In this document: piece by piece, positions 6,983-15,961 of the stretch | How positions within the stretch are numbered: the stretch's first letter is position 1 | Layout: each line of letters starts with the position of its first letter | Source of the DNA: an uncultured Prevotellaceae bacterium | GTDB lineage: Bacteria > Bacteroidota > Bacteroidia > Bacteroidales > Bacteroidaceae | DNA length: 53,473 bases | Direction: 5' to 3' | Assembly: GCA_900318815.1 (NCBI GenBank) | Contig: ONMA01000037.1 | Coordinates: 1 to 53,473 of the forward strand | Program-made: the position numbers and the translations under genes | Notes under the pieces: generated by a model | What the model saw: only the letters and a program-made list of their open reading frames with translations | Database searches by the model: none | What the model was told of the DNA's origin: nothing

Positions 6983-7852
6983 ATGAAAAAACTGACTTTT
7001 ATGGCCGCTATGGCCATTGCAGCCGCTACGATCAGTTCGTGCGGCAACGGTACTCCGAAGGCTGACCTGCGGAGCGATGTTGACTCCCTGAGCTACGCCA
7101 TCGGCATGGCCCAGACACAGGGTCTGAAGGATTATCTCGTTGACCGTCTCGGTGTCGATACCGCCTACATGGGCGAGTTCATCAGGGGCTTGAACGAGGG
7201 TGCCAACGCAGGCGACAACAAGAAGCAGGCCGCTTTCTATGCAGGCATACAGATTGGCCAGCAGATTTCGAACCAGATGGTGAAGGGCATCAACCACGAG
7301 CTGTTTGGCGAGGATTCAACTAAGACCATCTCGATGAAGAACTTCATGGCCGGCTTCGTCAGCGGAACCACTGGCAAGCAGGGTCTCATGACCGTCATGG
7401 AGTCGCAGGAGACAGCCCAGCGCCTGATGCAGGCCATCAAGGCCCGCGAGCTGGAGAAGACCTACGGCGATAACAAGCTGGAAGGCGAGAAGTTCCTGGC
7501 CGAGAACGCCAAGAAGGACGGCGTGAAGACCTTGGAGAGCGGTGTGCAGTACAAGGTAATCAAGGAGGGTACGGGCAAGATTCCCGCAGACACCTCAATG
7601 GTGAAAGTACACTACGAGGGCCGCACCATCGACGGCAACGTGTTCGATTCGAGCTACAAGCGCAACAGCCCCATCGACCTGCGTGCCAACCAGGTCATCA
7701 AGGGTTGGACCGACGCCCTGGTTCACATGCCCGCAGGCTCTGTCTGGGAGGTCTACATCCCGCAGGAGCTGGCCTACGGCGAGCGTGAGCAGGCCCAGAT
7801 CAAGCCTTTCTCGATGCTTATCTTCAAGATTGAACTGCTCGAAGTGAAGTAA
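6983..7852 (+). CDS. FKBP-type peptidyl-prolyl isomerase, lipoprotein
   Basis: A 289-aa protein starting MKKLTFMAAMAIAAATISSC, with a lipobox ending at Cys20, so it is probably anchored to the outer membrane facing the periplasm. After a helical N-terminal domain (LSYAIGMAQTQGLKDYL) comes a C-terminal FKBP domain (KVHYEGRTIDGNVFDSSY, VIKGWTDALVHMP, IPQELAYGER, MLIFKIELLEV). It likely helps fold exported proteins. ATG 6983 was chosen because it gives a proper signal sequence; upstream in-frame codons read into the preceding gene. The next FKBP gene starts 12 nt after its stop. Confidence 0.9.
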   Translation: MKKLTFMAAMAIAAATISSCGNGTPKADLRSDVDSLSYAIGMAQTQGLKDYLVDRLGVDTAYMGEFIRGLNEGANAGDNKKQAAFYAGIQIGQQISNQMVKGINHELFGEDSTKTISMKNFMAGFVSGTTGKQGLMTVMESQETAQRLMQAIKARELEKTYGDNKLEGEKFLAENAKKDGVKTLESGVQYKVIKEGTGKIPADTSMVKVHYEGRTIDGNVFDSSYKRNSPIDLRANQVIKGWTDALVHMPAGSVWEVYIPQELAYGEREQAQIKPFSMLIFKIELLEVK

Positions 7853-7864
7853 TTGCAACGACAC

Positions 7865-8869
7865 ATGAAGAAAGGTATTTTCATGATAGCACTCGTCTTA
7901 TTGGCGAGTGCTTCTTTTAGCACTGCAGATGCTAAGAAGAAAAAGGAGAAGAAGCAGCCACAGGCACCCGTGACGCTGCCCGTGGAGCTGAAGAACGGCA
8001 GCGACACGCTGAGCTATGTGGCCGGCATGTATATGACCGAGGGCCTCATCCCCTTCGTTCAGCAGCAGGGTGTCGACACAGCCTATATGGCTGACTTCGT
8101 GGACGGATTCCGCGAGGTCATCGGACTGAACGGCGACCCGAAGCAGAAGGCCCGCGTCATGGGCATGCAGATTGCCGAACAGCTGCGCAACGGCATGCTG
8201 CCCCGCATGAAGCAGGAGTTTACCGACACGCCCGACACCATCGTCAACGACCTGCTCTTCCGCGCCTTTACCGATGCCCTGCTCAAGGACAGCACGGTGA
8301 TGACGCAGCAGAAGGCCGTCGAGGCCTTCCGCGCCAAGCAGGCTTGGAACAAGCAGGAGAAGGAAGAGCGCCTCTATGGCCCCAACCGCGATGCCGGACG
8401 CAAGTTCCTGGCTGAGAACAAGGGGAAGGAAGATGTCATCGTGACGGAGAGCGGACTGCAGTACAAGGTGCTGGTGAAGGGCGAGGGCGACGTGCCCCAG
8501 CGCACCGACAAAGTATTAGTGAACTATGAGGGCCGTCTGGTCGACGGCACCGTGTTCGACGCATCGGCCAAGCATGGCGACCAGCCTGCCTCGTTCCGTG
8601 CCGACCAGGTCATCAAGGGATGGACCGAGGCACTCACCATGATGCCCGTAGGCTCCAAGTGGCAGCTCTACATTCCCTACGAGCTGGCCTACGGCGAGCG
8701 CAACATGGGCGACATCAAGCCGTTCTCGGCACTGATCTTTGACGTGGAACTGGTGGGTATAGACAAGCCGAAAGCCGACACACCTGATGCCGAGTCCAAG
8801 AAAGTGGCACCCCAAAAACAAGTCGTGAAGAAGCCTGTAGCCAGGAAAAAAGCCCGCAGGAGAAGATAA
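7865..8869 (+). CDS. FKBP-type peptidyl-prolyl isomerase, exported, basic tail
   Basis: A 334-aa exported FKBP paralogue. A signal peptide ([23 protein letters not shown]) is followed by a Lys-rich stretch, the helical N-terminal domain (about 45-160) and the FKBP domain (about 205-300: [40 protein letters not shown]). Unlike the preceding paralogue it has no lipobox, and it ends in a roughly 40-residue basic extension ([13 protein letters not shown]) not usual for the family. The tail may bind nucleic acid, cell wall or acidic surfaces; that is a guess. It ends the three-gene FKBP cluster. Confidence 0.9.
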   Translation: MKKGIFMIALVLLASASFSTADAKKKKEKKQPQAPVTLPVELKNGSDTLSYVAGMYMTEGLIPFVQQQGVDTAYMADFVDGFREVIGLNGDPKQKARVMGMQIAEQLRNGMLPRMKQEFTDTPDTIVNDLLFRAFTDALLKDSTVMTQQKAVEAFRAKQAWNKQEKEERLYGPNRDAGRKFLAENKGKEDVIVTESGLQYKVLVKGEGDVPQRTDKVLVNYEGRLVDGTVFDASAKHGDQPASFRADQVIKGWTEALTMMPVGSKWQLYIPYELAYGERNMGDIKPFSALIFDVELVGIDKPKADTPDAESKKVAPQKQVVKKPVARKKARRRR

Positions 8870-8875
8870 TCACTG

Positions 8876-8958
8876 ACGAAAAAAGGAATACGGATTTTAT
8901 TGGTTGCAAAAAATCAGCAATTTGACACTTTTTGCACCAATGAAATCCGTTTTTTCGT
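8876..8958. terminator. Long imperfect inverted repeat, probable terminator
   Basis: ACGAAAAAA at the left pairs with TTTTTTCGT at the right. Inside, 8890-8913 (ACGGATTTTATTGGTTGCAA...) pairs with 8928-8950 with one mismatch and small bulges. It lies directly after the last FKBP gene and carries A and T tracts on opposite sides, as in a bidirectional terminator. The ACGGATTT word links it to the repeat family at 5414. Confidence 0.6.
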
Positions 8959-9009
8959 GTAATGTGTTAATTTTGCTGACAAAATGTTGCCCATTTCGAG
9001 ATTTTTGCT

Positions 9010-9017
9010 TACTTTTG
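9010..9017 (+). promoter_or_regulatory. -7 box for the Lrp-family gene
   Basis: TACTTTTG matches TAnnTTTG; GTTG at 8986-8989 is a partial -33 element with a 20-nt spacer. The start codon follows about 30 nt downstream. Confidence 0.6.
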
Positions 9018-9048
9018 CTACCAAAATAAGGTAATCTTACTTACATAT

Positions 9049-9525
9049 ATGGAAAAAATAGACAACCTTGACAAAAGAATCTTGAGCATTTTGTCAAAAA
9101 ACGCACGCATACCGTTCAAGGACGTGGCGGCTGAGTGCAATGTGTCGCGTGCTGCCATCCACCAGCGCGTGCAGCGGCTCATCGAGAGTGGCGTCATCGT
9201 GGGCAGTGGTTTCGACGTGAACCCCACGTCGTTGGGCTATCACACCTGCACCTACGTAGGCATCACGCTTGAGCGCGGCTCGATGTACAAGAATGTGGTA
9301 AAGCGGCTGGAGCACATCCCTGAGGTCGTTGAGTGCCACTTCACCACCGGTCCCTACACCATGCTGGTGAAGCTCTATGCCCGCGACAATGAGCAACTCA
9401 TGCACCTGCTCAACGGACAGCTGCAAGAAATACCCGGCGTCGTGGCCACCGAGACGCTCATCTCCTTGGAGCAGAACATCAAGCGCGAGATTCCTGTACG
9501 CTTTGAAGATATCGAGACCGAATGA
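9049..9525 (+). CDS. Lrp/AsnC-family transcriptional regulator
   Basis: A 158-aa Lrp/AsnC regulator. Residues about 5-50 are the winged HTH (LDKRILSILSKNARIPFKDV then VSRAAIHQRVQRLIESGVI). Residues about 65-140 are the RAM ligand-sensing and oligomerisation domain (TYVGITLERG, VVECHFTTGPYTMLVKLYA). Such proteins respond to amino acids or related metabolites. Its stop overlaps the start of the amidotransferase-dipeptidase gene (ATGA at 9522), so it probably regulates the amino-acid or peptide degradation genes it is coupled to. Confidence 0.92.
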   Translation: MEKIDNLDKRILSILSKNARIPFKDVAAECNVSRAAIHQRVQRLIESGVIVGSGFDVNPTSLGYHTCTYVGITLERGSMYKNVVKRLEHIPEVVECHFTTGPYTMLVKLYARDNEQLMHLLNGQLQEIPGVVATETLISLEQNIKREIPVRFEDIETE

Positions 9526-11408
9526 AACGTTTTTCCATCGAGCAACATATCGACAACTATTACGACAGTCAGCCGTCAGGCTACAGTCCGGTCATTGGCA
9601 TAACGGGCAATTATGCCGACCTTACTTGCAAGTTGGGTGAGGGCTACTACAAGCAAGTGCTGGCGGCTGGCGGCACGCCGCTCATTATCCCCCCACACGC
9701 CGACAAGGCGGCACTGCGTAGCATCCTTGACCGCATCGACGGCCTACTGCTCAGTGGCGGGGCCGACATCAACCCGCTCTACTGCGGCGAGGAACCGCAC
9801 CCACGCTTAGGCGGCATCAACGCCGAGCGCGACCTGCCCGAACTGCTCATCACCCGTCTGGCCTTCAACCGCCAGTTGCCCATCCTTGGCATCTGCCGAG
9901 GCATACAGACGCTGGCCGTGGCCTTAGACGGCAAGGTGGCACAGGATATTGAAGAGGAGAGAGGAGAGTGGAGAGAGGAGAGGGAAGAGAGGAGAGAGGA
10001 GAGAGAAGAGTGGAGAGAGGGAAGAGAGGAGAGAAGCATCAAGCACTCGCAGGAGGCCGACCGTTCCGTTCCCACCCACACCGTGGCCCTTTATCCCGCC
10101 TCCACCTTATATAATATATACGCCCCCCTATCCAGCACGCCTACTCCTTCGTCCGTGGGCGAGGGCTGTGCCGTCGCATCCCCCCTTGTCCTTCCCGTCA
10201 ATTCCTTCCATCACCAGGCCGTGAGCAGCCCCGGCCCCCACTTCCTTGTATCGGCCCAAGCCCCCGACGGCACCATCGAGGCCATTGAGAGCAGCGAGTA
10301 CAAGCCCGTCATCGGCGTGCAGTGGCACCCGGAGTGCATGGGCGAGGACGGCCTGCCCCTGTTCTACTGGCTGGTGAACGAGGCACGACAGTACCGCGAC
10401 GCACAAAGCCTGCACGACCGCATGCTCACCCTTGACACCCACTGCGACACACCCATGTTTTTCCCGCAGAACGTCGACTTCAGCCGCCGCGACCACCGCA
10501 TCCTCGTCGACCTGCATAAGATGACCGAAGGACGCCTCGATGCCACCATCATGGTGGCCTATCTGCCGCAGCCCAAGGAGGATGAGACCTTCACCTCGAA
10601 GGTAAGCTTCCCTGTGGCCGGGCCAAAGGAATATGCCGACCTCATCTTCGACAAGATACAGGACATCGTGACCGCCAACAGCCAGCGCATCGGCCTGGCC
10701 CGCACGCCCGCCGAACTCTACGAGAACAAACGACTGGGCCGCAAGAGCATTATGATAGGCATAGAGAACGGACTGGCCCTGAACGGACGGATAGAGAACG
10801 TAGAGCACTTCGCCCGTCGCGGCGTGGTCTACATCACGCTCTGCCACAACGGCGACAACGACCTCTGCGACTCCTGCCGGGGCAATCATACGCATGGCGG
10901 GGTGAGCCCCTTCGGCGAGCAGGTCATCAGCGAGATGAACCGCCTGGGGCTGATGGTCGACCTGAGTCATGCCGGCGACAAGAGCTTCTACGATGCCTTG
11001 GGAATGTCGCGCACACCCATCGTGTGCAGCCATTCATCCTGTCGCGCCCTTTGCGACCACCCGCGCAACCTCACCGACGACATGATGCGCGCACTGGCCC
11101 AAGCCGGTGGTGTGATGCAGATTACCCTCTACCACGGCTTCCTCCGCACCCCATCGACCACCACTGCCACCATCCTCGATGCCATGAACCACCTGGAACA
11201 TGCCATCCAGGTAATGGGTATCGACCACGTGGGGCTTGGCACCGACTTCGACGGCGACGGCGGCGTGCCCGGACTGGCCGATGCCTCCGAGCTTACGCTC
11301 TTCACCCGACAGTTGCTCGCCCGCCGCTATAGCGAGGCCGACATCCGCAAAATCTGGGGCGGCAACTTCCTGCGCGTCATGGAACAAGTACAACGAATGA
11401 AAGAATAA
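9522..11408 (+). CDS. Fusion of gamma-glutamyl hydrolase (C26) and M19 dipeptidase
   Basis: A 628-aa two-enzyme fusion. Residues about 22-290 are a class I glutamine-amidotransferase/peptidase C26 domain: nucleophile Cys125 (GICRG), His269 and Glu271 (VQWHPE), as in PuuD-type gamma-glutamyl-GABA hydrolases. Residues about 300-628 are an M19 (renal/membrane) dipeptidase: His307-x-Asp309 (DTHCD), DLSHAGDK, CSHSSCRAL and GTDFDGDG metal ligands. Together they could hydrolyse gamma-glutamyl conjugates and dipeptides. Two low-complexity insertions disturb the C26 domain: a purine-only GAGA tract giving an Arg/Glu stretch (about 145-172), and a Pro/Ser/Thr stretch (about 201-224). No signal peptide is visible. 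It is coupled to the Lrp regulator upstream, and the M28 gene starts 6 nt later. Confidence 0.88.
   Translation: MKRFSIEQHIDNYYDSQPSGYSPVIGITGNYADLTCKLGEGYYKQVLAAGGTPLIIPPHADKAALRSILDRIDGLLLSGGADINPLYCGEEPHPRLGGINAERDLPELLITRLAFNRQLPILGICRGIQTLAVALDGKVAQDIEEERGEWREEREERREEREEWREGREERSIKHSQEADRSVPTHTVALYPASTLYNIYAPLSSTPTPSSVGEGCAVASPLVLPVNSFHHQAVSSPGPHFLVSAQAPDGTIEAIESSEYKPVIGVQWHPECMGEDGLPLFYWLVNEARQYRDAQSLHDRMLTLDTHCDTPMFFPQNVDFSRRDHRILVDLHKMTEGRLDATIMVAYLPQPKEDETFTSKVSFPVAGPKEYADLIFDKIQDIVTANSQRIGLARTPAELYENKRLGRKSIMIGIENGLALNGRIENVEHFARRGVVYITLCHNGDNDLCDSCRGNHTHGGVSPFGEQVISEMNRLGLMVDLSHAGDKSFYDALGMSRTPIVCSHSSCRALCDHPRNLTDDMMRALAQAGGVMQITLYHGFLRTPSTTTATILDAMNHLEHAIQVMGIDHVGLGTDFDGDGGVPGLADASELTLFTRQLLARRYSEADIRKIWGGNFLRVMEQVQRMKE
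9954..10037 (+). repeat. In-frame GAGA-type purine tract inside a gene
   Basis: About 84 nt made almost only of GAGAG, GGAGAG and GTGGAGAG words, with no pyrimidines except a few T. It encodes an Arg/Glu/Trp-rich stretch between the Cys125 region and the HTVAL segment of the C26 domain. The tandem word structure and in-frame length suggest an insertion or expansion. Confidence 0.75.
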
Positions 11409-11414
11409 GTTACT

Positions 11415-12443
11415 ATGAAAAGATATACCACAGCCATCATTATGACAACCCTCCTGCTGACCTTGACAGCCTGCGGCGGTTCGAAGAATACACAGGACGG
11501 TACTGCGGGCATGACACCCGTGGGACCTGCCTTCATGGCCGACTCGGCCTATCGCTATTGTGAAGAGCAGTGCCAGTTCGGGCCGCGCACCATGAACAGC
11601 GAGGCCCATGAGCTTTGCGGACAGTGGATTGCCGGAAAGTTCCGCAGCTTTGGCCTACAGGTCACTGAGCAACGGGCCAACCTGAAAGGCTACGACGGCA
11701 CGATGCTCAAGAGTACGAACATCATTGCCAGCTACCGCCCGGAGCTGACCGACCGCGTGATGCTCTGCGCCCACTGGGACTCGCGTCCCTGGGCCGACAA
11801 CGACCCCGACGAGCAGAACTGGAAGAAGCCAGTGATGGCAGCCAACGACGGAGCCAGCGGCGTGGGTATCATGATAGAGATAGCCCGATTGCTGAACGAT
11901 GGGGAGCAGATGACAGGTGACAGCACAACCACACAACGCCCACTACCCAACATCGGCATTGACTTCATCTGTTTCGACGCCGAGGACTGGGGCGTGCCGC
12001 AATGGAGCGATGCGCCTGATGCCAGCGATTCATGGGCACTGGGAGCGCAACACTGGTCGGCCCAGCCTCATGCCGACGGCTACAAGCCCCGCTACGGCAT
12101 ACTGCTCGACATGGTGGGCGGTCAGGGAGCACGTTTCTACCGCGAACTTTACAGCAAGGATTATGCGCCCTCGGTGGTCAAGCGCGTGTGGCAGGCTGCC
12201 CAGGTCGTAGGCTTCGGCAGCTTCTTCCCACAGAAGGACGGTGGCAGGATTACCGACGACCACGTGCCCGTGAACCAAGTGGCGGGCATACCCTGCATCG
12301 ACATCATCCCCTACTATCCCGACTGCGAGGCCAGCTCGTTCGGCCCCACATGGCACACCCTCAACGACGACATGCAGCACCTCGACCGCACGACGCTGCA
12401 GGCCGTAGGACAGACGCTCGTTCAGGTTCTTTTCTCAGAATAA
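11415..12443 (+). CDS. M28-family peptidase lipoprotein (glutaminyl-cyclase-like)
   Basis: A 342-aa zinc peptidase-fold protein with a lipoprotein signal (LTLTAC, Cys20). Metal-ligand motifs of the M28/glutaminyl cyclase group are visible: HWDSRPWADND, AANDGASGVGIMIE, FDAEDWG and a late His in TDDHVPV. The FDAEDWG and WSDAPD context resembles glutaminyl-peptide cyclotransferases more than aminopeptidases, so N-terminal pyroglutamate formation or aminopeptidase activity in the periplasm is likely. It lies 6 nt after the amidotransferase-dipeptidase gene, and the three genes from 9049 look like one operon. Confidence 0.88.
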   Translation: MKRYTTAIIMTTLLLTLTACGGSKNTQDGTAGMTPVGPAFMADSAYRYCEEQCQFGPRTMNSEAHELCGQWIAGKFRSFGLQVTEQRANLKGYDGTMLKSTNIIASYRPELTDRVMLCAHWDSRPWADNDPDEQNWKKPVMAANDGASGVGIMIEIARLLNDGEQMTGDSTTTQRPLPNIGIDFICFDAEDWGVPQWSDAPDASDSWALGAQHWSAQPHADGYKPRYGILLDMVGGQGARFYRELYSKDYAPSVVKRVWQAAQVVGFGSFFPQKDGGRITDDHVPVNQVAGIPCIDIIPYYPDCEASSFGPTWHTLNDDMQHLDRTTLQAVGQTLVQVLFSE

Positions 12444-12510
12444 TGGCCGTATGTAGACAATATTAATATTTTTTATCTTTCAGGGGCATGGTTTTTCCAT
12501 AAATTTTGAT

Positions 12511-12518
12511 TACTTTTG
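12511..12518 (+). promoter_or_regulatory. -7 box for the sensor gene pair
   Basis: TACTTTTG matches TAnnTTTG. It lies only 9 nt before the ATG at 12528, so the transcript would be nearly leaderless. It rules out the in-frame TTG at 12516 as the start. Confidence 0.55.
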
Positions 12519-12527
12519 CTCGTTGAA

Positions 12528-14015
12528 ATGTTACGATTACCTAAAATCATAAACCGAACTCTGTCAGTACGCATCAGTTTGATGGCAGTGGTGTCTATGG
12601 CTATATTGCTCATAGTCTCATTGGTTGTGATGCTTCATTATTCGAGGAAGGCCCTGAAAGAAGAAGCCATTCAGAAGGCTGCCCATACTTTGGAAGCAAC
12701 CGTACAGCACATTGACAACATCCTGCTGAGCGTGGAGCAAGGCTCCGGCAACTTCTATTTCTCCATGATGCCCCATCTCAGCAATCCAGAGAAGATGTAC
12801 ACCATCTGCCGCAAGCTCGTAGAATCGAGCCCATACGTCACGGGCTGTGCCATTGCCTTCGACAAGGACTTCTACAAGGAACGCCAGTATTTCATGGCCT
12901 ACGTCCATCGCACCAACATCAACGGGCTGTCGACGATTGTCCAGGCAGACACTTTCGGCAATTGCCACTATTCAGAACAATTCTGGTTTACGGAGCCTAT
13001 GAAGACGGGCAGGGTCAAATGGGTGAACCCCCTGACAGGCATGAATGCCGATGTAGAGCCACTCATCACTTTCTGCCTGCCCATCTACGGCATCGACCGT
13101 AAGCCCGTGGGGGTCATGGGAGTCGATGTGTCGCTCAACCTGCTCTCGCAGATTATCGCGACCGCCAAGCCATCGCCCAATTCCTTCTGCGTACTGCTCG
13201 ACGAAGAAGGCGAATTCATCGTCTATCCCGACAAAGAACTGGTGTCGCCCGCCATGAAATCGAAGATGGGCGAACACCCCACGGTGAAGGAGGTGGTACA
13301 CGACATGGTTGCCGGGGAGTCCGGCTACAAGCCATTCAGCATTGGCAACTTGGACTTCTATGCGTTCTACAAGCCCTTCAAGCGTAGTATCGTACCGGGA
13401 CGCACCATGGAGTCGCATGCCTGGAGTGCCGCTATCATCTATCCCGATGCCGACATCTTCGGCGATTACAACCAGCTGTTCTACTACGTCATCTTCATTG
13501 CCATTGCAGGTCTGCTCCTCATGTTTGTCCTTTGCCGCTACATCCTCCACCGCCAGCTGACCCCCCTGTTGATGCTGACCGAGTCGGCCCAGCACATTGC
13601 CAAAGGCAACTACACTGAGTCCATCCCCAGAAGCCGACAGGAAGACGAGATTGGACAGCTGCAGGACAACTTCATCCGGATGCAACATTCGCTGGCCAAG
13701 CATATAGGCGAGCTGGAACAGCTGAAAACCTCCCTGCAAGAAAGCGGCAAGGAGCTACAGGCAGCTTATCGCCAGTCGCAAAAGGCCGACCGCATGAAGA
13801 CGGTATTCCTGCACAATATGACCAACCAGATGATCAAGCCTTCAGAGGCCATTTTCAAGGACGTGGAATGCCTGTGCGACTACGCCCACCAGGAAGTGCA
13901 GAAGACTCACGAGCTGGCCGAAAACATACAGAAGAACGGCAATGCCATCGCTGACTTGTTAGACAACCTGATTCACATATCCGACGAGGAGCCGGGGAAA
14001 GGAGGCACCCAATGA
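12528..14015 (+). CDS. Cache-HAMP sensor with degenerate histidine-kinase H-box
   Basis: A 495-aa membrane receptor. TM1 is at about 16-38, a periplasmic double-Cache-like domain follows (AFDKDFYKERQYFMAYVHR, PIYGIDRKPVGVMGVDVSL), TM2 is at about 318-342, then HAMP and a coiled coil. Around residue 430 it aligns with the H-box of the next gene's product, but the phospho-accepting His is Asn433 (HNMTNQMIKP versus QNVTHQIRTP), and the protein ends about 60 residues later without an ATPase domain. It therefore cannot be an active kinase. Its stop overlaps the start of the full kinase (14012-14015), so the two are probably made together and may form a heteromeric receptor. Confidence 0.85.
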   Translation: MLRLPKIINRTLSVRISLMAVVSMAILLIVSLVVMLHYSRKALKEEAIQKAAHTLEATVQHIDNILLSVEQGSGNFYFSMMPHLSNPEKMYTICRKLVESSPYVTGCAIAFDKDFYKERQYFMAYVHRTNINGLSTIVQADTFGNCHYSEQFWFTEPMKTGRVKWVNPLTGMNADVEPLITFCLPIYGIDRKPVGVMGVDVSLNLLSQIIATAKPSPNSFCVLLDEEGEFIVYPDKELVSPAMKSKMGEHPTVKEVVHDMVAGESGYKPFSIGNLDFYAFYKPFKRSIVPGRTMESHAWSAAIIYPDADIFGDYNQLFYYVIFIAIAGLLLMFVLCRYILHRQLTPLLMLTESAQHIAKGNYTESIPRSRQEDEIGQLQDNFIRMQHSLAKHIGELEQLKTSLQESGKELQAAYRQSQKADRMKTVFLHNMTNQMIKPSEAIFKDVECLCDYAHQEVQKTHELAENIQKNGNAIADLLDNLIHISDEEPGKGGTQ

Positions 14016-15961
14016 TGAACATCCGCAAGTCATTCTCGGCCAAGCTCAACCTTGCTGTCCTGCTGCTGGCCATACCCATCTTCACAGGCGCCTTAGGCGT
14101 ACTCTTCTATCAGTCGCGCCTCATGATCAAGAGAGAGGCCATGGGCCGAGCCAACAGTATGCTCGACGATGCCATGCAGCACCTGAGCCGCAACCTGATG
14201 GTGATAGAGACGGGCACCGATGCCAATTGCTGGCTTGTGGTGGACGACCTGAGACCCGAGGCACTCAAGAACCTGTCCCACTACATTGTGCGCATGAACG
14301 GCCATATCGACGGATGTTCCATTAGCCTCGAACCCGACATTTTCCCTGAATACGGCAGATTTTTCTCTGCCTATTCCATCAGGGAAGGCGACAGCATCAC
14401 TACGGTAATCGAGAAACCTTACGACTATTTCCAGAAAATATGGTATAAGAACGCACGCGAGTTGGGTAAGCCTTGCTGGGTGAGCTTCTACGACGAGGCA
14501 GACTCGTTGGACGTGACGCTGAACGGCATGATTGCCTCCTACTGCCGACCCATCTACGATGCCAGCCACCGCTTCATTGGCATTATCTCTACCGACCTGA
14601 CAATTGAGCATCTCTACCGCATCGTCCTGGAAGAGAAAGCCTACCCTAATTCCTATTTCATGCTAGTCGACAAGGAGGGCAACTATTTCGTCCATCCCGA
14701 CTCCACACGCATCACCCAGAGTGCATTCAGCTATGCCGACCCCATGGAGCAGGCCGACCTCATTGCCCTGGGACATGAGATGACTTCGGGCCGACAGGGC
14801 AACATGTCGGTAGTGGTCGACGGCGTGCCCAGCTACGTCTGCTACCGGCCAGTGCGCGGCACCACGTGGAGCCTTGCCATGGTGTGCCCCTACGATGAGG
14901 TGCTGCGCGGTTATTACCGGCTCACCTATATCGTCCTGCCCATCCTCGCTATCGGCCTGTTCATCATCCTCCTGCAATGCCACAGATCCGTAACCCACTC
15001 CATCCATCCGCTCAACCAGCTACTCGCCAAGGCCCAGACCATCGCCTCGGGCAACATGGAGGTACACATTCCGCACAGCGATCGCGAAGATGCCGTGGGT
15101 CGCCTGCAGAACAGCTTTGGCTCTATGCTGCGTGCACTCCAGTTCCACATGGGCAGCGTTCGCTATATCACCGACCAGGCCCGACGACGCAACGAGGAGC
15201 TGGAACACGCCACCCGATTGGCCAAGGAAGCCGAACACCAGAAGACGGTGTTCATACAGAACGTAACCCACCAGATACGCACGCCGCTTAACGTTATCAT
15301 GGGCTTTGCCCAGGTGCTGAGCGACATGGTTACTGCTTCGGGAACAACACTGGTTGAAAGCATGCCGAAGAGTGAGCTGAAGGACATTGCCGACACCATG
15401 AACCATCACACAAAAGTGCTCAGCCGCATGGTGCTCATGCTCTACGACAGCTCTGATACGGGGCGCAACGACGAACTCCATAGCCACAAGCACGACATGG
15501 TGCCGTGCAACGACGTGGTGCATGAGGCCATCGGCTATATCAATATGCACTACCCTGACCTCCCCATAAAGTTCCAGACCGACGTAGACGATGACTTCTG
15601 CATCGAGACCAACCGCCTCTACCTGATGCGCAGCCTCCGCGAACTTCTCTACAACGCAGGCAAGTACTCCGACGGCGAGCACGTGTCGATAAGCATTACA
15701 CACACGGATACGACTGTACGCTTCATCGTCGAGGATAGGGGCAAAGGCATTTCACAGGCCGACCACGACCTGATGTTCAAGTTCTTTGCCAAAGTAGACG
15801 ACCTCTCCGAGGGTCTTGGCCTTGGCCTTCCCTTAGCCAAGCGTCACGTTCAGACCCTCGGCGGCGACCTCATTCTCGACGAGACCTTCACCGACGGTTG
15901 CCGCTTCATCATAGAGCTTCCACTTACCGCCACGCCGGAAGACCCTTTGAACTGCGGTTGA
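14012..15961 (+). CDS. Cache-HAMP sensor histidine kinase
   Basis: A 649-aa hybrid-free histidine kinase. TM1 is near 12-32, then a double-Cache-like periplasmic domain (SLEPDIFPEYGRFFSAYSIR, PIYDASHRFIGIISTDLTIE), TM2 near 305-328, HAMP, and HisKA with phospho-acceptor His420 (NVTHQIRTPLN). The HATPase has the N-box (RELLYNAGKYSDG), G1 (VEDRGKGIS) and G2 (GLGLGLPLAKRHV). No response regulator gene is adjacent, so its target lies elsewhere. An ATG at 14015 is an alternative start. The last codons (PEDPLNCG-stop) run into a repeat element; a second PEDP-encoding segment lies beyond that element, so the natural C-terminus may have been replaced. Confidence 0.92.
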   Translation: MMNIRKSFSAKLNLAVLLLAIPIFTGALGVLFYQSRLMIKREAMGRANSMLDDAMQHLSRNLMVIETGTDANCWLVVDDLRPEALKNLSHYIVRMNGHIDGCSISLEPDIFPEYGRFFSAYSIREGDSITTVIEKPYDYFQKIWYKNARELGKPCWVSFYDEADSLDVTLNGMIASYCRPIYDASHRFIGIISTDLTIEHLYRIVLEEKAYPNSYFMLVDKEGNYFVHPDSTRITQSAFSYADPMEQADLIALGHEMTSGRQGNMSVVVDGVPSYVCYRPVRGTTWSLAMVCPYDEVLRGYYRLTYIVLPILAIGLFIILLQCHRSVTHSIHPLNQLLAKAQTIASGNMEVHIPHSDREDAVGRLQNSFGSMLRALQFHMGSVRYITDQARRRNEELEHATRLAKEAEHQKTVFIQNVTHQIRTPLNVIMGFAQVLSDMVTASGTTLVESMPKSELKDIADTMNHHTKVLSRMVLMLYDSSDTGRNDELHSHKHDMVPCNDVVHEAIGYINMHYPDLPIKFQTDVDDDFCIETNRLYLMRSLRELLYNAGKYSDGEHVSISITHTDTTVRFIVEDRGKGISQADHDLMFKFFAKVDDLSEGLGLGLPLAKRHVQTLGGDLILDETFTDGCRFIIELPLTATPEDPLNCG

